64,000 bases of DNA from Ciona intestinalis (Eukaryota > Chordata > Ascidiacea > Phlebobranchia > Cionidae). A program made the translations under genes and the position numbers. Under the pieces are notes generated by a model. That model saw only the letters and a program-made list of their open reading frames with translations, ran no database searches and had not been told where the DNA came from. Every line of letters begins with the position of its first letter. Within the stretch, counting starts at the first letter, position 1. Location of the stretch: contig NW_004190441.2 in assembly GCF_000224145.3 (NCBI RefSeq), forward strand, positions 62,001 through 126,000. The letters run 5' to 3'. Shown in pieces: positions 54,967-64,000 of the stretch.

Positions 54967-55479
54967 TGTTCATGATTACCAAGCCAACTTGTGCAATCCT
55001 TATCATAGTAATAGCTGTATTGACCCATGAATGCCAAGTGTGTTAAACCATCATTCATCTTTCATTGAATGTTATACATTTGGCAACTTTAGTTATTTCA
55101 TGCTTTTAATTAGATATGTAGAGGGGGTTATTCTATTTTATTCCACTTTTGTAAAAACCATTTCCATTCAATATACATTTTATAAAAAACCTCGCATATT
55201 GAACAACATTGCCATCGGTAACAGTTTTATTAAATGTTTAGCCAATTAATGTGTTAAGAATATAATAGACAATTTTACCATGTTATTCAAAAGTCTCATT
55301 TATTTCAAATCAGTTTAATTTATAGAAATGTAATGAAGGCGTTTAAATGTGTTTATTCTTTGTTTTGTTGCTCTTGGTGGAAAAACAAACTAAATTAATC
55401 ACGTTCATAATTTTTCATTCAATTTACTCGCAATGCAAATGAGCTGTTTTCCTTCAACTTAGATAGTAGATTCGTAGAA
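54967..55479. other. Short intergenic stretch, NECAP to ISOC1
   Basis: AT-rich NECAP 3' UTR and ISOC1 promoter region, largely free of the repeats that fill other gaps here. At 513 bp it is too long for a typical tunicate operon. Confidence 0.5.
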
Positions 55480-57612
55480 ATGACTTCTGTGAGATGTTTG
55501 TTTATTTGTGGGGATGAGACCAAAGTATGTGAGCTAAATACAGGTTGGTGGGGAGTATTTTGTAAGAAAAACTAACGCTCCAACACATTTGTTTGTTCAA
55601 GACTTGGCGCTGCTACCATTGTGGGCGTATGTGTCATTGGACAAGACACTCACCACACTTTTGCTCCAATGCAGTGGTCACTAAACAAATTATCAGCCAT
55701 AGAGAACACAGTCACCCTCACATTCTAAGTTATTTATTTGGTGTATTATTGTAGGAAGTGGAAAATCTGACATTTGTTCAGAATTTCGCAAAAGTTTCGA
55801 TCTATTAAACTTTGAGTTGCAAACATGGGACAAAAGTTGGAATGTTTGGGTCGATGTGGGGGACGAGTTTACTTTGGAAGATTCGACCAAGTTTCGAACT
55901 CGTCAAACCAATCTAGGTGTAAGTGGTTTGTTGATTCAATAATCCAACTTTTACTGAAGTTGTTCTCATTCTGTGTTTTAATGACCAATTCTCTTCGTTG
56001 TTTTAATTAATTTGATCTTCGTTATCGTATTCGAAGAGACAAATAAAAACTTCATGTCAAAAATCAATAAATGATCGATCCCTCCCACAGGGATTGGGGA
56101 ACTTGGAAGCGAGCAGCTCGGTCGTGTTTTGTTGCGACATGCAAGAACGGTTCCGACCGGCAATCAAGTATTTTGATGAGATTGTACAAGTGGGAGGGAG
56201 GGTGGTGAAAGCGGCTCAGATTCTTAATATCCCATTGGTCGTCACCGAGCAGGTGAGTTTTGCAACAATATTTAAATATAATCACCCACAAAGTAACTTG
56301 TAAGCGGGCACAAGGTTTATAAAGACCACCCGTGTGGGCCATGTTATAGCGACTGTCTTTGGCCCACCACACAAGGATAAATAAGTTACATTTATTAATA
56401 AAACATAAACCGGGCAGATACCCTAATTCTTCATTCCTACATGGCTGGCGTTTTAGACAACCCACTGGTTTGAAGCAATTGCTATAAAATATCCTGCCCA
56501 AGGACACACACGCCCACAATGGTAGCAACGACGAGCCTTGAACCCATTACTCACATGCTCAAAACTGTTAAATGTCGTTCCAGTATCCTAAGGGTCTAGG
56601 AAGTACCGTAAAAGAGTTGCACATATCGGGTCCCGATGTACTCGCTGCAAAGACCAAGTTTTCAATGTTAACAACAGAAGTGGAATCTTTTCTTCGTTCA
56701 AATCAATTCAAGAGCGTTCTGTTGTTTGGTGTTGAGGTATAGAAGGTTTGTTGTTTGAATACAAGATCATATGAATAAATATCATTATCATGAAAGTAAG
56801 TTTCAATAACAATTCTCTTCATTCATGCTTATACATGAACTAACCAATAAAACATTGGCACTTATTTAATCTTACATGCAAGGGTAACTGACCCATCACC
56901 CAACCTGTTTGTTGCCCATGTTAATTACTTGCTAATTCTGCAGAATTTAATTTAAAATACGATTGTACTTAAACATACAACCCCCACCCCATCTTTACCC
57001 ACAGACGCACGTATGTGTCCAACAAACTGCTATCGATTTAATATCTCGTGGATATGAAGTTCATCTTGTAGCCGATGCCACTTCATCAAGAAGTTTATCC
57101 GATCGTCAACTTGCTTTTCAGGTTTCTTGAATGAATGTAACTTATTTATCCTTACGTGGTCACAAGATTCATTATAACATGGGTGCCATGACACCGGGAA
57201 AATTTGTAACAAATATTTTGCAACAATCTTCTTAATATAAAAGAGCTTTTCCTGCCAAACTTGATTAGTATGTGTATAAACATTCATAAGTGAATTATCT
57301 GTTCAAATATCGGCGAGTTGTAATAAGTAGAGTAATACAAACATGGCAGAGTTATGCATGCTACATTACACCCAACATATATTCCAACTATCCCCGTCTT
57401 GGTTGGTTCTTATGAATGGTAAGTGATTTATGAAACTTCAAACCCCATTATATCCACAGAGAGTCCGTAAACTTGGTGTGTTCGTAACTTCAGCTGAAAC
57501 CATCTTACTTCAACTCGTGGCCGATAAAAACCATGGAAAGTTTAAAGAAATTCAAAACCTGATTAAAGTCCTACCCCCTGATACTGGCCTCACACCCAAG
57601 AGCAATATATAG
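55480..57612 (+). CDS. ISOC1: Isochorismatase domain-containing protein 1
   Basis: Six exons (55480-55543, 55782-55918, 56091-56252, 56584-56736, 57005-57121, 57460-57612) give 261 residues. The isochorismatase-fold cysteine hydrolase domain starts near residue 70. Probable triad: Asp83 in [15 protein letters not shown], Lys144 in AAKTKFSML, Cys176 in [10 protein letters not shown]. Other marks are [23 protein letters not shown] and [20 protein letters not shown]. The N-terminal part ([20 protein letters not shown]) matches the ISOC1-specific leader, not ISOC2. Exon 1 encodes only 21 residues ([20 protein letters not shown]), chosen because its donor (ACAG then GTTGGT) gives the needed phase; it is the least certain piece. 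The substrate of ISOC1 is unknown; it is not a true isochorismatase in animals. A CGAAGAG-type repeat sits in intron 2. Confidence 0.93.
55605..55725 (-). mobile_element. SINE-like repeat, distal end and middle, inverted
   Basis: GCGCTGCTACCATTGTGGGC, GTCATTGGACAAGACACTCA and GCTCCAATGCAGTGGTCACT. ISOC1 intron 1. Confidence 0.6.
55965..56050 (+). repeat. CGAAGAG-type repeat, well kept
   Basis: CTGTGTTTTAATGACCAATT, CTCTTCGTTGTTTTAATTAA, TTTGATCTTCGTTATCGTAT and TCGAAGAGACAAATAAAAAC. One of the clearest copies for the consensus. Confidence 0.65.
56275..56545 (-). mobile_element. Composite SINE-like repeat, head, middle and distal end
   Basis: On the + strand the head comes first inverted (AAAGTAACTTGTAAGCGGGC to CACACAAGGATAAATAAGTT), then middle and distal pieces in the other order (GACAACCCACTGGTTTGAAG, CAAGGACACACACGCCCACA, GAGCCTTGAACCCATTACTC). 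So two copies in opposite orientation abut. ISOC1 intron 3. Confidence 0.55.
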
Positions 57613-57659
57613 TTGATCTATTTCATTCCAATTCTAATTTTACTATTTCTGCTGATTAT

Positions 57660-57753
57660 GTTAAAACGACTGTCGTTTTGCTGCTAATTTCCTTCTCTTC
57701 GTTGTTTGAATTGATCTGAACTTCGCTGTCGTATTCGAAGAGATAAATAAAAA
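57660..57753 (+). repeat. CGAAGAG-type repeat, well kept
   Basis: AAAACGACTGTCGTTTTGCT, GCTAATTTCCTTCTCTTCGT and GCTGTCGTATTCGAAGAGAT, then AAATAAAAATT. It lies 50 bp after the ISOC1 stop, so its AAATAAA could serve as polyadenylation signal. Confidence 0.65.
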
Positions 57754-57889
57754 TTATGTGTTACGTCTTACTATCTTTGCGAATATTCAAAAATAAAAAA
57801 ACTGTTAAAGAAAAGTTTCTTTTAGTAAATGCAGCGGCTTTCGTTAAAACACTGTTTGCATAGCAATATAAGTGAGAGGGAATTGGAAG

Positions 57890-60800
57890 TTAATCCAACG
57901 CAAAAACTTTTAAAGTTGTGTCTGTCAGGGCAGCTATTACATTCCTATTAGAGATATTAGTGTTTAAAATATCAAGTGGAGGAGCATTGTCGCACGGCAA
58001 GCATTGGACCAACTTGTTCCTGTTCACGTCGTATACCTTGGAAAGTAAAAAGTCTTAGGTAAATATCACTATGGAAAGTAACATAGGCACCAAACTATTA
58101 ATAATACAGGGGAGGCTGGGATAGGTTCCCTGGTTAAACACAACAGTTGGTGTGGCTGGCTCTAGCACAGATGATACAGGCTTGATGCTGCCACCATTGT
58201 AGGTGTGTGTGTGTAGGTTATTGGTCGGATAAAATCATTCCACCCGTGAGGTCAGCGCTGTTTGCATGTATTAGCTCCACAACCACCACAATAATCCAAG
58301 TAAACAATACGATCAAATGAACCATAACCGATTTAAGGAGCCACGCAGTTTCGCTGTACAAGAGCTCGTACTTAGACTTGCATGGCTTAATCTTTGAGAG
58401 AAGCATATCACCACTGGCAGGATCAACCATGCCATTTGCTCCAATCCATATGCAAAAAATGTTAGGGTTGACCTGCCCACCCTGCCACCCCACGTTTGGT
58501 GCCTATAGTCAACACAATACACACCTGGACCTTCTTGTTTGGTTCATCTCCAACACAAGCAAGTAATGTATCACCTCCATTCAATGGCAACACATGCAAG
58601 GAATTCCTGGTCAACATCTTATGTGTTTGACCTCCATAAAATGTCTCCACAATATTACAACTTATTCTTTTCCCACCATCGGTTCCAACCATTGACTGTA
58701 GCTCACCAAGCAAGTGGGTTGTCTTCCTGTAACTACCACCTGTTGGATGAATGGAACTTATTTATCCTCGTGTGGCGGAGCAACGAAGTCGTTATAACAC
58801 AGGTGTTCTGTTTCATACACCTCATGTCCGCTTACGAGTTACCTCGTATGTAATTTATTTATCCTCGCATGGCGGGAAAAAGACGGTCGTTATAACACAG
58901 GTGTTCTGTTTCATACACCTCGTGCCCGCTTACAAGTTACCACGTATGTAACTTATTTATCCTCACATGGCGGGGCAACTACAGTCGTTATAACACGGGT
59001 GTTCTGTTTCAAACACCTCGTGCCTGCTTACGAATTGCCACGTATGTAACTTATTTATCCTCGCATGGCGGGGCAACTACAGTCGTTATAACACGGGTGT
59101 TCTGTTTCATACACCTCGTGCCTGCTTACGAGTTACCACGTATGTAACTTATTTAACCTCACATGGCAGGGCATTGAGAGTCGTACAACAAACAAGTTAA
59201 ATAGTCCACCTGGTCTAAATGTCACAAGACAGTGATTGGTTGATGGGTTGTAACATAGACCTGCACAGCTACCAGTTTCAAGGGGGAGGAATGTTGGTTT
59301 GAAGTTGGAGATGAAAGAAGTCGATTCTTCCGTGGATTCCATCGTATCTTGCCAGAAGCACGCCCCCTTCAACGTAGCGCTGAACAAACCACCGCGACCC
59401 TGGAATTTGTCGTTGGCTGTGGGTGGTACGTGGTAGAGGGAAACTACGGGGCATCTGTGAATGGATCGTCAAGTCTTAATATAAACAACAGATCATATGG
59501 AAGATACAACTTTTAATTCATTCGGTTTAATTGTAAGAGAAATTAATTAAATGTTCCTTTTAACTTAATACTGTAGCGTGTCAAACAGTGACGTATCCAG
59601 TCGGAAATAAAGGGGGGCAAGTTGTAAAAAGCGGGGGGATCCCCTAATCACCCCTGTGTAACATTAGCGTCAAATATCTTTATTTTGCAAAACCACCAAA
59701 ACATTTCTAATATATAAAGAAGAATGTGACATGCATGTGACATGCAAGGTAACCACACAACAATAATAATTATACGTCGCATGTCTCACCTGGACCATGT
59801 GTTTTCCATGGTAGACATGGCTTCCGAGGTATTACGAAGATCAAACTGCATGAAGGAGCCATTATTGAGCCCAGAATATATAATGTTTCTATTGTTAGTG
59901 TCCCAACAACAGCTCCACACTGGTTTCCCAACTTTGTATTCGTGAACTTTGGAGTTGCTTAACATGCTGGAGACAAGATAAGGATTTCTTTACGAACATT
60001 TATTCTATAATGTTATACATCTATTAATTAGAAAACACCCCACCACACCACTTATACTATCTTACCCCCCTACTTACTCAGTAATACGAAGGGTTCCATC
60101 CTGCGAGGCCGACAACAGTTGATTCTCACACAAAGGATTGAAACGAAGATCTTTTATAACCTTCTGATGCAACAACGTGAAACAACCACTTTTAAAATCC
60201 ATTCCACTTAATCTCTTCACCCCAAAACCTTCAAGTAAATAATTCTCCTGAGACACGACAATGGCTATAATATTGGTAAAAACACAAATGCTCCAGAAGT
60301 TGGCTAAGCTTGGGTGGCTTCCATGTTAAATGCATGCGCCTAATGCAAGCTATCTTGCCACTTGTAAACAACGTTTCATCCGCCATACACCAAGGCATTA
60401 ATATGGTCTGAAACACCACGACCAACTTAAATATTCGCAACCTGGTTACAATAGGTCAATAAACCAGACAAAAATAATCCCAAACTTTGACATTAAATGA
60501 ACAAAAACCATTCATAACCAACCACCTGTCATGAACCTTGAACGAGGACTTGGTTGCGAGATCACGAACTGACACGACCTTTTATCAAAGTCCATCACTC
60601 TACAACCTCCTGATGGGGTGATGACGATGTTTTTATAAAGTTGGAAGAATTTCCCGTTGTTTGTTTGATTGGATGATTGTTGTTGGCTTGTGGTTGTTGG
60701 GTGGGTGGGTTGGTTGTCCATTAGAACCTGGGTGGGATAGATAACAAGAATGCATAGCAGTTTGTAAAACAACTATTGTGGTATTTATTTGTGTAGCGAT

Positions 60801-61472
60801 GTTGTGAAGTCATATACAGGTCGTCTTCATCAGGGTGGATGACACAACAACACAAAGTAGTGTTATCGTAAAGTAGGGAAAACATGGGAACAAAGTAGTG
60901 TTAACGTAAAGTAGGGAAAACATGGGAACAAAGTAGTGTTATCGTAAAGTAGGGAAAACATGGGAACAAAGTAGTGTTATGGTAAAGTAGGGAAAACATG
61001 GGAACAAAGTTAAAAGGGCACACAGCTTTAAATGTATGGACAACTATTTACAACAAGCAGGACAACTTGTAAGTTTGCAGGTATTGGTTCCTTTATTATA
61101 AAGCTATGCTTGGATATCTTGAGTTTGTTATTGAAACAACAAATGTCCCTTATTTAAAATAAAAAAATTTCCTAGTCAGTTTCAACACAAACATGGCAGA
61201 CCATACGTGAGATACAATTTTCCTAAAAACTAAACCCGTATTCAATGATGTCAGAAGTTAAAATGAAGACAATTGTGTTTTATATACCGCGCTGTGATGT
61301 TTATATTGAAACAATCCTTTTAATCGAATGATAATATTTCCACAAAACCCAACTCACGGTAACTTTACTTTTGAGTCGATTACATTCTTCCATAGCCATC
61401 TCATATTGCATTCTTACTTTAGCAAGCTCCATTTCTCGTTCACGTTTCTCTGCTTTCACTTTATCGGCAACC
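57890..61472 (-). CDS. RFWD3-like WD40 protein (5' end not found)
   Basis: Seven exons in order: 61472-61358, 60727-60526, 60228-60078, 59966-59790, 59454-59210, 58739-58525, 58036-57890; 417 residues plus an unknown N-terminus. Order of parts: coiled coil (KVKAEKREREMELAKVRMQY), linker, then the RFWD3 C-terminal half: FVISQPSPRSRF, TGFGVKRLSGMDFK, QLLSASQDGTLRIT, KVGKPVWSCCWDTN, IIYSGLNNGSFMQFDLRNTS, GACFWQDTMEST, NHCLVTFRP, ETFYGGQTHKMLTRNSL, ACVGDEPNKKVQVYDVNRNK, and the end LTDTTLKVFALD. In vertebrates RFWD3 is a nuclear ubiquitin ligase acting on RPA and RAD51 in crosslink repair. Its RING lies before the coiled coil. Here the first exon found starts in phase 2, so at least one more exon precedes it; 62556-62516 is a phase-compatible candidate (PTKAKYGVVVW). 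No RING cysteines are seen before the next gene. Confidence 0.88.
58765..59165 (+). repeat. Tandem array of the ~98-bp SINE head unit, 4 copies
   Basis: Units GTCGTTATAACACAGGTGTT or ACACGGG variants, TTCATACACCTCGTGCCCGC and GTAACTTATTTATCCTCGCA. Copies 1-2 share the CACAGG form and 3-4 the CACGGG form. In an intron of the RFWD3-like gene. Confidence 0.9.
60853..61011. repeat. 38-bp tandem repeat, about 4.2 copies
   Basis: Unit AACAAAGTAGTGTTATCGTA plus AAGTAGGGAAAACATGGG. Copies differ at one base of the TTATCG site. In an intron of the RFWD3-like gene. Not related to the other arrays here. Confidence 0.9.
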
Positions 61473-63216
61473 CTGTAATGTTGAACAGAATAATTAACTC
61501 GATGATAATAACTTGGGGTTTAACGGCCTAGATTTTTCCCTCAATTAGTTTTTACCCATAGCATGTTTTATTGACTGTCGTTTGTTGCTAATTCCTTTTT
61601 TCTACACGGTTATAATTAATTTCATCTTGGCAACCATATTGGAATAGAATAAACAGATGTACGTTATGTTACTTGCTCCACCATGTCGCAAGCAACGTTG
61701 TATGTAACCTCACCCATACTGTAGGGCAATACAAACAACAAGTAAGCATATTGTTCACAAACAATGTCTTGTTTTCCACATAATGCATGAAATACTTCAG
61801 CATACCGTTATAACGACTGTGGTTGCCCCGCCATGCGAGGATAAATAAGTTACATACATGGTAACTTGTAAGCGGGCACGAGGTGTATAAAACAGAACAC
61901 CCGTGTTATAACGACTGTCGTTGCCCCGCCATGCGAGGATAAATAAGTTACACACGTGGTAACTTGTAAGCGGGCACGAGGTGTATAATACAGAACACCT
62001 GTGTTATAACGACTGTCGTTGCCCCGCCATGCGAGGATAAATAAGTTACATACATGGTAACTTGTAAGCGGGCACGAGGTGTATAAAACAGAACACCCGT
62101 GTTATAACGACTGTCGTTGCCCCGCCATGCGAGGATAAATAAGTTACATACATGGTAACTTGTAAGCGGGCACGAGGTGTATAAAACAGAACATCCGTGT
62201 TATAACGACTGTCGTTGCCCCGCCATGCGAGGATAAATAAGTTACATTCGTGGTAACTTGTAAGCGGGCACGGAGGTGTATGATACAGAACACCCGTGTT
62301 ATAACGACTGTCGTTGCCCCGCCATGCGAGGATAAATAAGTTACATTTATGGTAACTTGTAAGCGGGCACGAGGTGTATAAAACAGAACACCCGTGTTAT
62401 AACTACTGTCGTTGCCCCGCCATGCGAGGATAAATAAGTTACATACATGGTAACTTGTAAGCGGGCACGATGAGCACCTCGTTTTATTTATGTTGTTCAA
62501 TCTTAATGTATTTACCAGACAACCACCCCATATTTTGCCTTGGTTGGGATGGGAAACTGGGGTTTAGTGATGTATATGGAAACTACATTGTTGTACAATG
62601 AAGCGATTAATTCAAGTTACAATAAACATAGGGAGGTAAATCTTGTTGCCCATTAACTCACACATCAGGTGAGCATTGTTGACTTTGTTTTTATATTTGG
62701 GTTCAAAAACAAACAACATATCTTGTACAAAAGGTGGAGATAACTTTTAGCATACAAGCTCTAAACAACTGTTTGATTGTGTTTTATTCTGTACGAGTAA
62801 CATTGCTGATAAAATAGGACATTGGATTAATATTATAGTTTACAGTAGGTACCTTTTAATGGATTCTTAACAAAAAGTTAGTTAAAAATAATATTAAAAA
62901 TATTAAATAGTCAAATTAATAATATAAATACCAATCAACATGCTGCACAATCACAATGTATATAAATACATCATTATGATATGAAAAGTGCGGGTAATAT
63001 AATTGCAAGCAGACACAGAATAATTTAAACAAACTACCATTACAACTAAAAGTGGTATAACAATACTAACTGGACAACAATTTGAAAAAAATTAACGCAA
63101 TGATGAAAAATCGCAATAAAAATACTGTACTGGACAACAATTTAAAAAGAATTAAATAATAAAATATAGATTCATTAATACACTACACAGCACAAATGTG
63201 GCAACAATGTACGATC
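61473..63216. other. Stretch between RFWD3-like and TPR genes
   Basis: Holds a CGAAGAG-type repeat (about 61560-61650), the largest head array, a 41-nt exon candidate (62556-62516, -), and AT-rich DNA from 62600 on with AATAAAA-like signals for the TPR gene. I searched the - strand for RING-type cysteine/histidine spacing and saw none. Confidence 0.5.
61805..62475 (-). repeat. Tandem array of the ~98-bp SINE head unit, about 6.8 copies
   Basis: Very uniform units: GTGTTATAACGACTGTCGTT, GCCCCGCCATGCGAGGATAA, AAGTTACATACATGGTAACT, AAGCGGGCACGAGGTGTATA. Only scattered single changes, so the array is young or homogenised. It lies where the 5' part of the RFWD3-like gene would be expected. Confidence 0.95.
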
Positions 63217-63999
63217 TCACAAACTTGTTACAACTGGCATGTAACAGTCTATGCGCAAGGTGACACTTTTTTTTTCCTTTGTTGATGAACAAGCACCTGA
63301 TTTTAACATCTCCTCACAACTTGCAACGTTCACCTCGGATTCTTCGATTTCTGCCGCATACTCAGTGTCAACAAAGTATTCTGTTCTCATTTCAAGAACC
63401 TTTTTGTGCAACTGATATGATTCTTCAAATCGTCCAAGTCTAAACAGACAGACTGCTTTGTTTGTTAGAAATGCAGCTTTGTCTCTTACGTTTGTGATGT
63501 CAGAAGGTAATTCTGTACGTCTGATTTCAACATATGGAACTTCCACAGTTTGCTCCTTAGATTCGGTGTTGAATCTGATTGAATATATCGGGGTTCGAAA
63601 AACTGGCTGATTAAAGTTTGTTGTATTTTCAATGCTTTCAAATGCTTCTAGAATCACCAATGCCTCGTTGAACTGCTGTAGAGCTTCTTCAAAGCAACAA
63701 AGCTGAAAATTACAAACTGCTTCGTTGTTGTAACACAAAGCAACCATTTTGTCAATATTTGGATCTGGTGAATTATCGCCAAACAGTTTCAATGTTATCA
63801 TATTATATTCCAATGCTGATGCAAATTGACCCAGCATAAAGTAGTGATTGGCAACATTCCCAGCACTTATCGATTTCTTTGTTTTAATATCTGGTACATA
63901 AGTGTTGCTTTTCTCACATTGACAAATCAAATCATATGCTTTCAAAAGGTATTCCAGCCTCTCTTCATTTTCATGTGGAGGTGTCAATCCAACTGCCAA
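63217..63999 (-). CDS. TPR-repeat protein, C-terminal part (runs off the window)
   Basis: One long uninterrupted frame of at least 260 codons, open at the window edge, ending with a stop at 63217. Helical pairs typical of tetratricopeptide repeats are visible: GNVANHYFMLGQFASALEYN, ALCYNNEAVCNFQLCCFEEA with LQQFNEALVIL, and AAFLTNKAVCLFRLGRFEES with YQLHKKVLEM. The second and third are about 85 residues apart, with a polar insert between. No catalytic domain is seen; a scaffold role is the most that can be said. The true start lies beyond the window. Confidence 0.8.
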   Translation of the reverse strand: MAVGLTPPHENEERLEYLLKAYDLICQCEKSNTYVPDIKTKKSISAGNVANHYFMLGQFASALEYNMITLKLFGDNSPDPNIDKMVALCYNNEAVCNFQLCCFEEALQQFNEALVILEAFESIENTTNFNQPVFRTPIYSIRFNTESKEQTVEVPYVEIRRTELPSDITNVRDKAAFLTNKAVCLFRLGRFEESYQLHKKVLEMRTEYFVDTEYAAEIEESEVNVASCEEMLKSGACSSTKEKKSVTLRIDCYMPVVTSL

Positions 64000-64000
64000 A

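Noticed and set aside
54967-55479. NECAP-ISOC1 operon
   Set aside because: The gap is about 510 bp, longer than typical tunicate operon spacing, and ISOC1 appears to have its own first exon.
60231-60440. Possible extra RFWD3-like exon (MPWCMADETLFTSG)
   Set aside because: Joining exon 60727-60526 directly to 60228-60078 gives an exact match to the family (RFMTGFGVKRLS); the extra frame runs into a stop.
62144-62500. Minus-strand frame across the head array, and the similar + frame at 43305-43625
   Set aside because: Frames made of SINE-head units; the same peptides appear wherever the repeat occurs.

Overview
The window looks like genomic DNA of a tunicate, most likely a Ciona species. The reasons are compact chordate genes with many short GT-AG introns, AT-rich DNA, and a dense load of short interspersed repeats that I recall from Ciona: a TA-flanked MITE beginning TAGTAGGGTGGGGGAAGATG, a composite SINE-like unit, and tandem arrays of its head. 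There are three runs of N (8430-8554, 30482-30981, 38551-38600).

Layout, left to right. (1) 888-2787 +, a small basic protein I do not recognise. (2) 4468-9190 +, an interferon regulatory factor (IRF) with a diverged DNA-binding domain and a well-kept association domain. (3) 11180-18548 +, the U5 snRNP GTPase EFTUD2 (Snu114), complete in 20 exons. (4) 19364-24803 +, an L-threonine ammonia-lyase with a C-terminal ACT-like region, with a 39-bp minisatellite in one intron. (5) 25478-29679 -, a flavin amine oxidase of the MAO type without the flavin-linking cysteine. (6) 29680-33714, mostly repeats and an assembly gap. (7) 33715-42585 -, an LRP3/LRP10/LRP12-type receptor (CUB, CUB, LDLa, LDLa, membrane segment, PPxY tail). 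(8) 45056-51439 +, a single-pass membrane protein with a PPPY/PPGY tail whose ectodomain exons I could not settle. (9) 52961-53514 -, a putative 88-residue membrane protein. (10) 54043-54966 +, NECAP. (11) 55480-57612 +, ISOC1. (12) 57890 to about 61472 (perhaps 62556) -, an RFWD3-like WD40 gene whose RING exons I cannot find. (13) 63217-63999 -, the end of a TPR protein that runs off the window.

Exon models were built by reading each frame and requiring GT-AG borders with matching phase. For genes 1-5, 7, 9, 10 and 11 the summed exon lengths divide by three, an independent check on the models. Most of the genes are unrelated housekeeping or signalling genes rather than one pathway. Exceptions worth noting are the convergent pair of amino-acid/amine catabolic enzymes (4 and 5), and three products tied to membrane traffic or ubiquitin (LRP-like PPxY tail, PPPY membrane protein, NECAP). 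I found no operon spacing, no tRNA or rRNA gene, no CRISPR array, and no convincing undescribed multi-gene system. The most interesting points are the tryptophan-poor IRF, the non-covalent amine oxidase, the RFWD3-like gene without a visible RING, and repeat tips that have turned into minisatellites.
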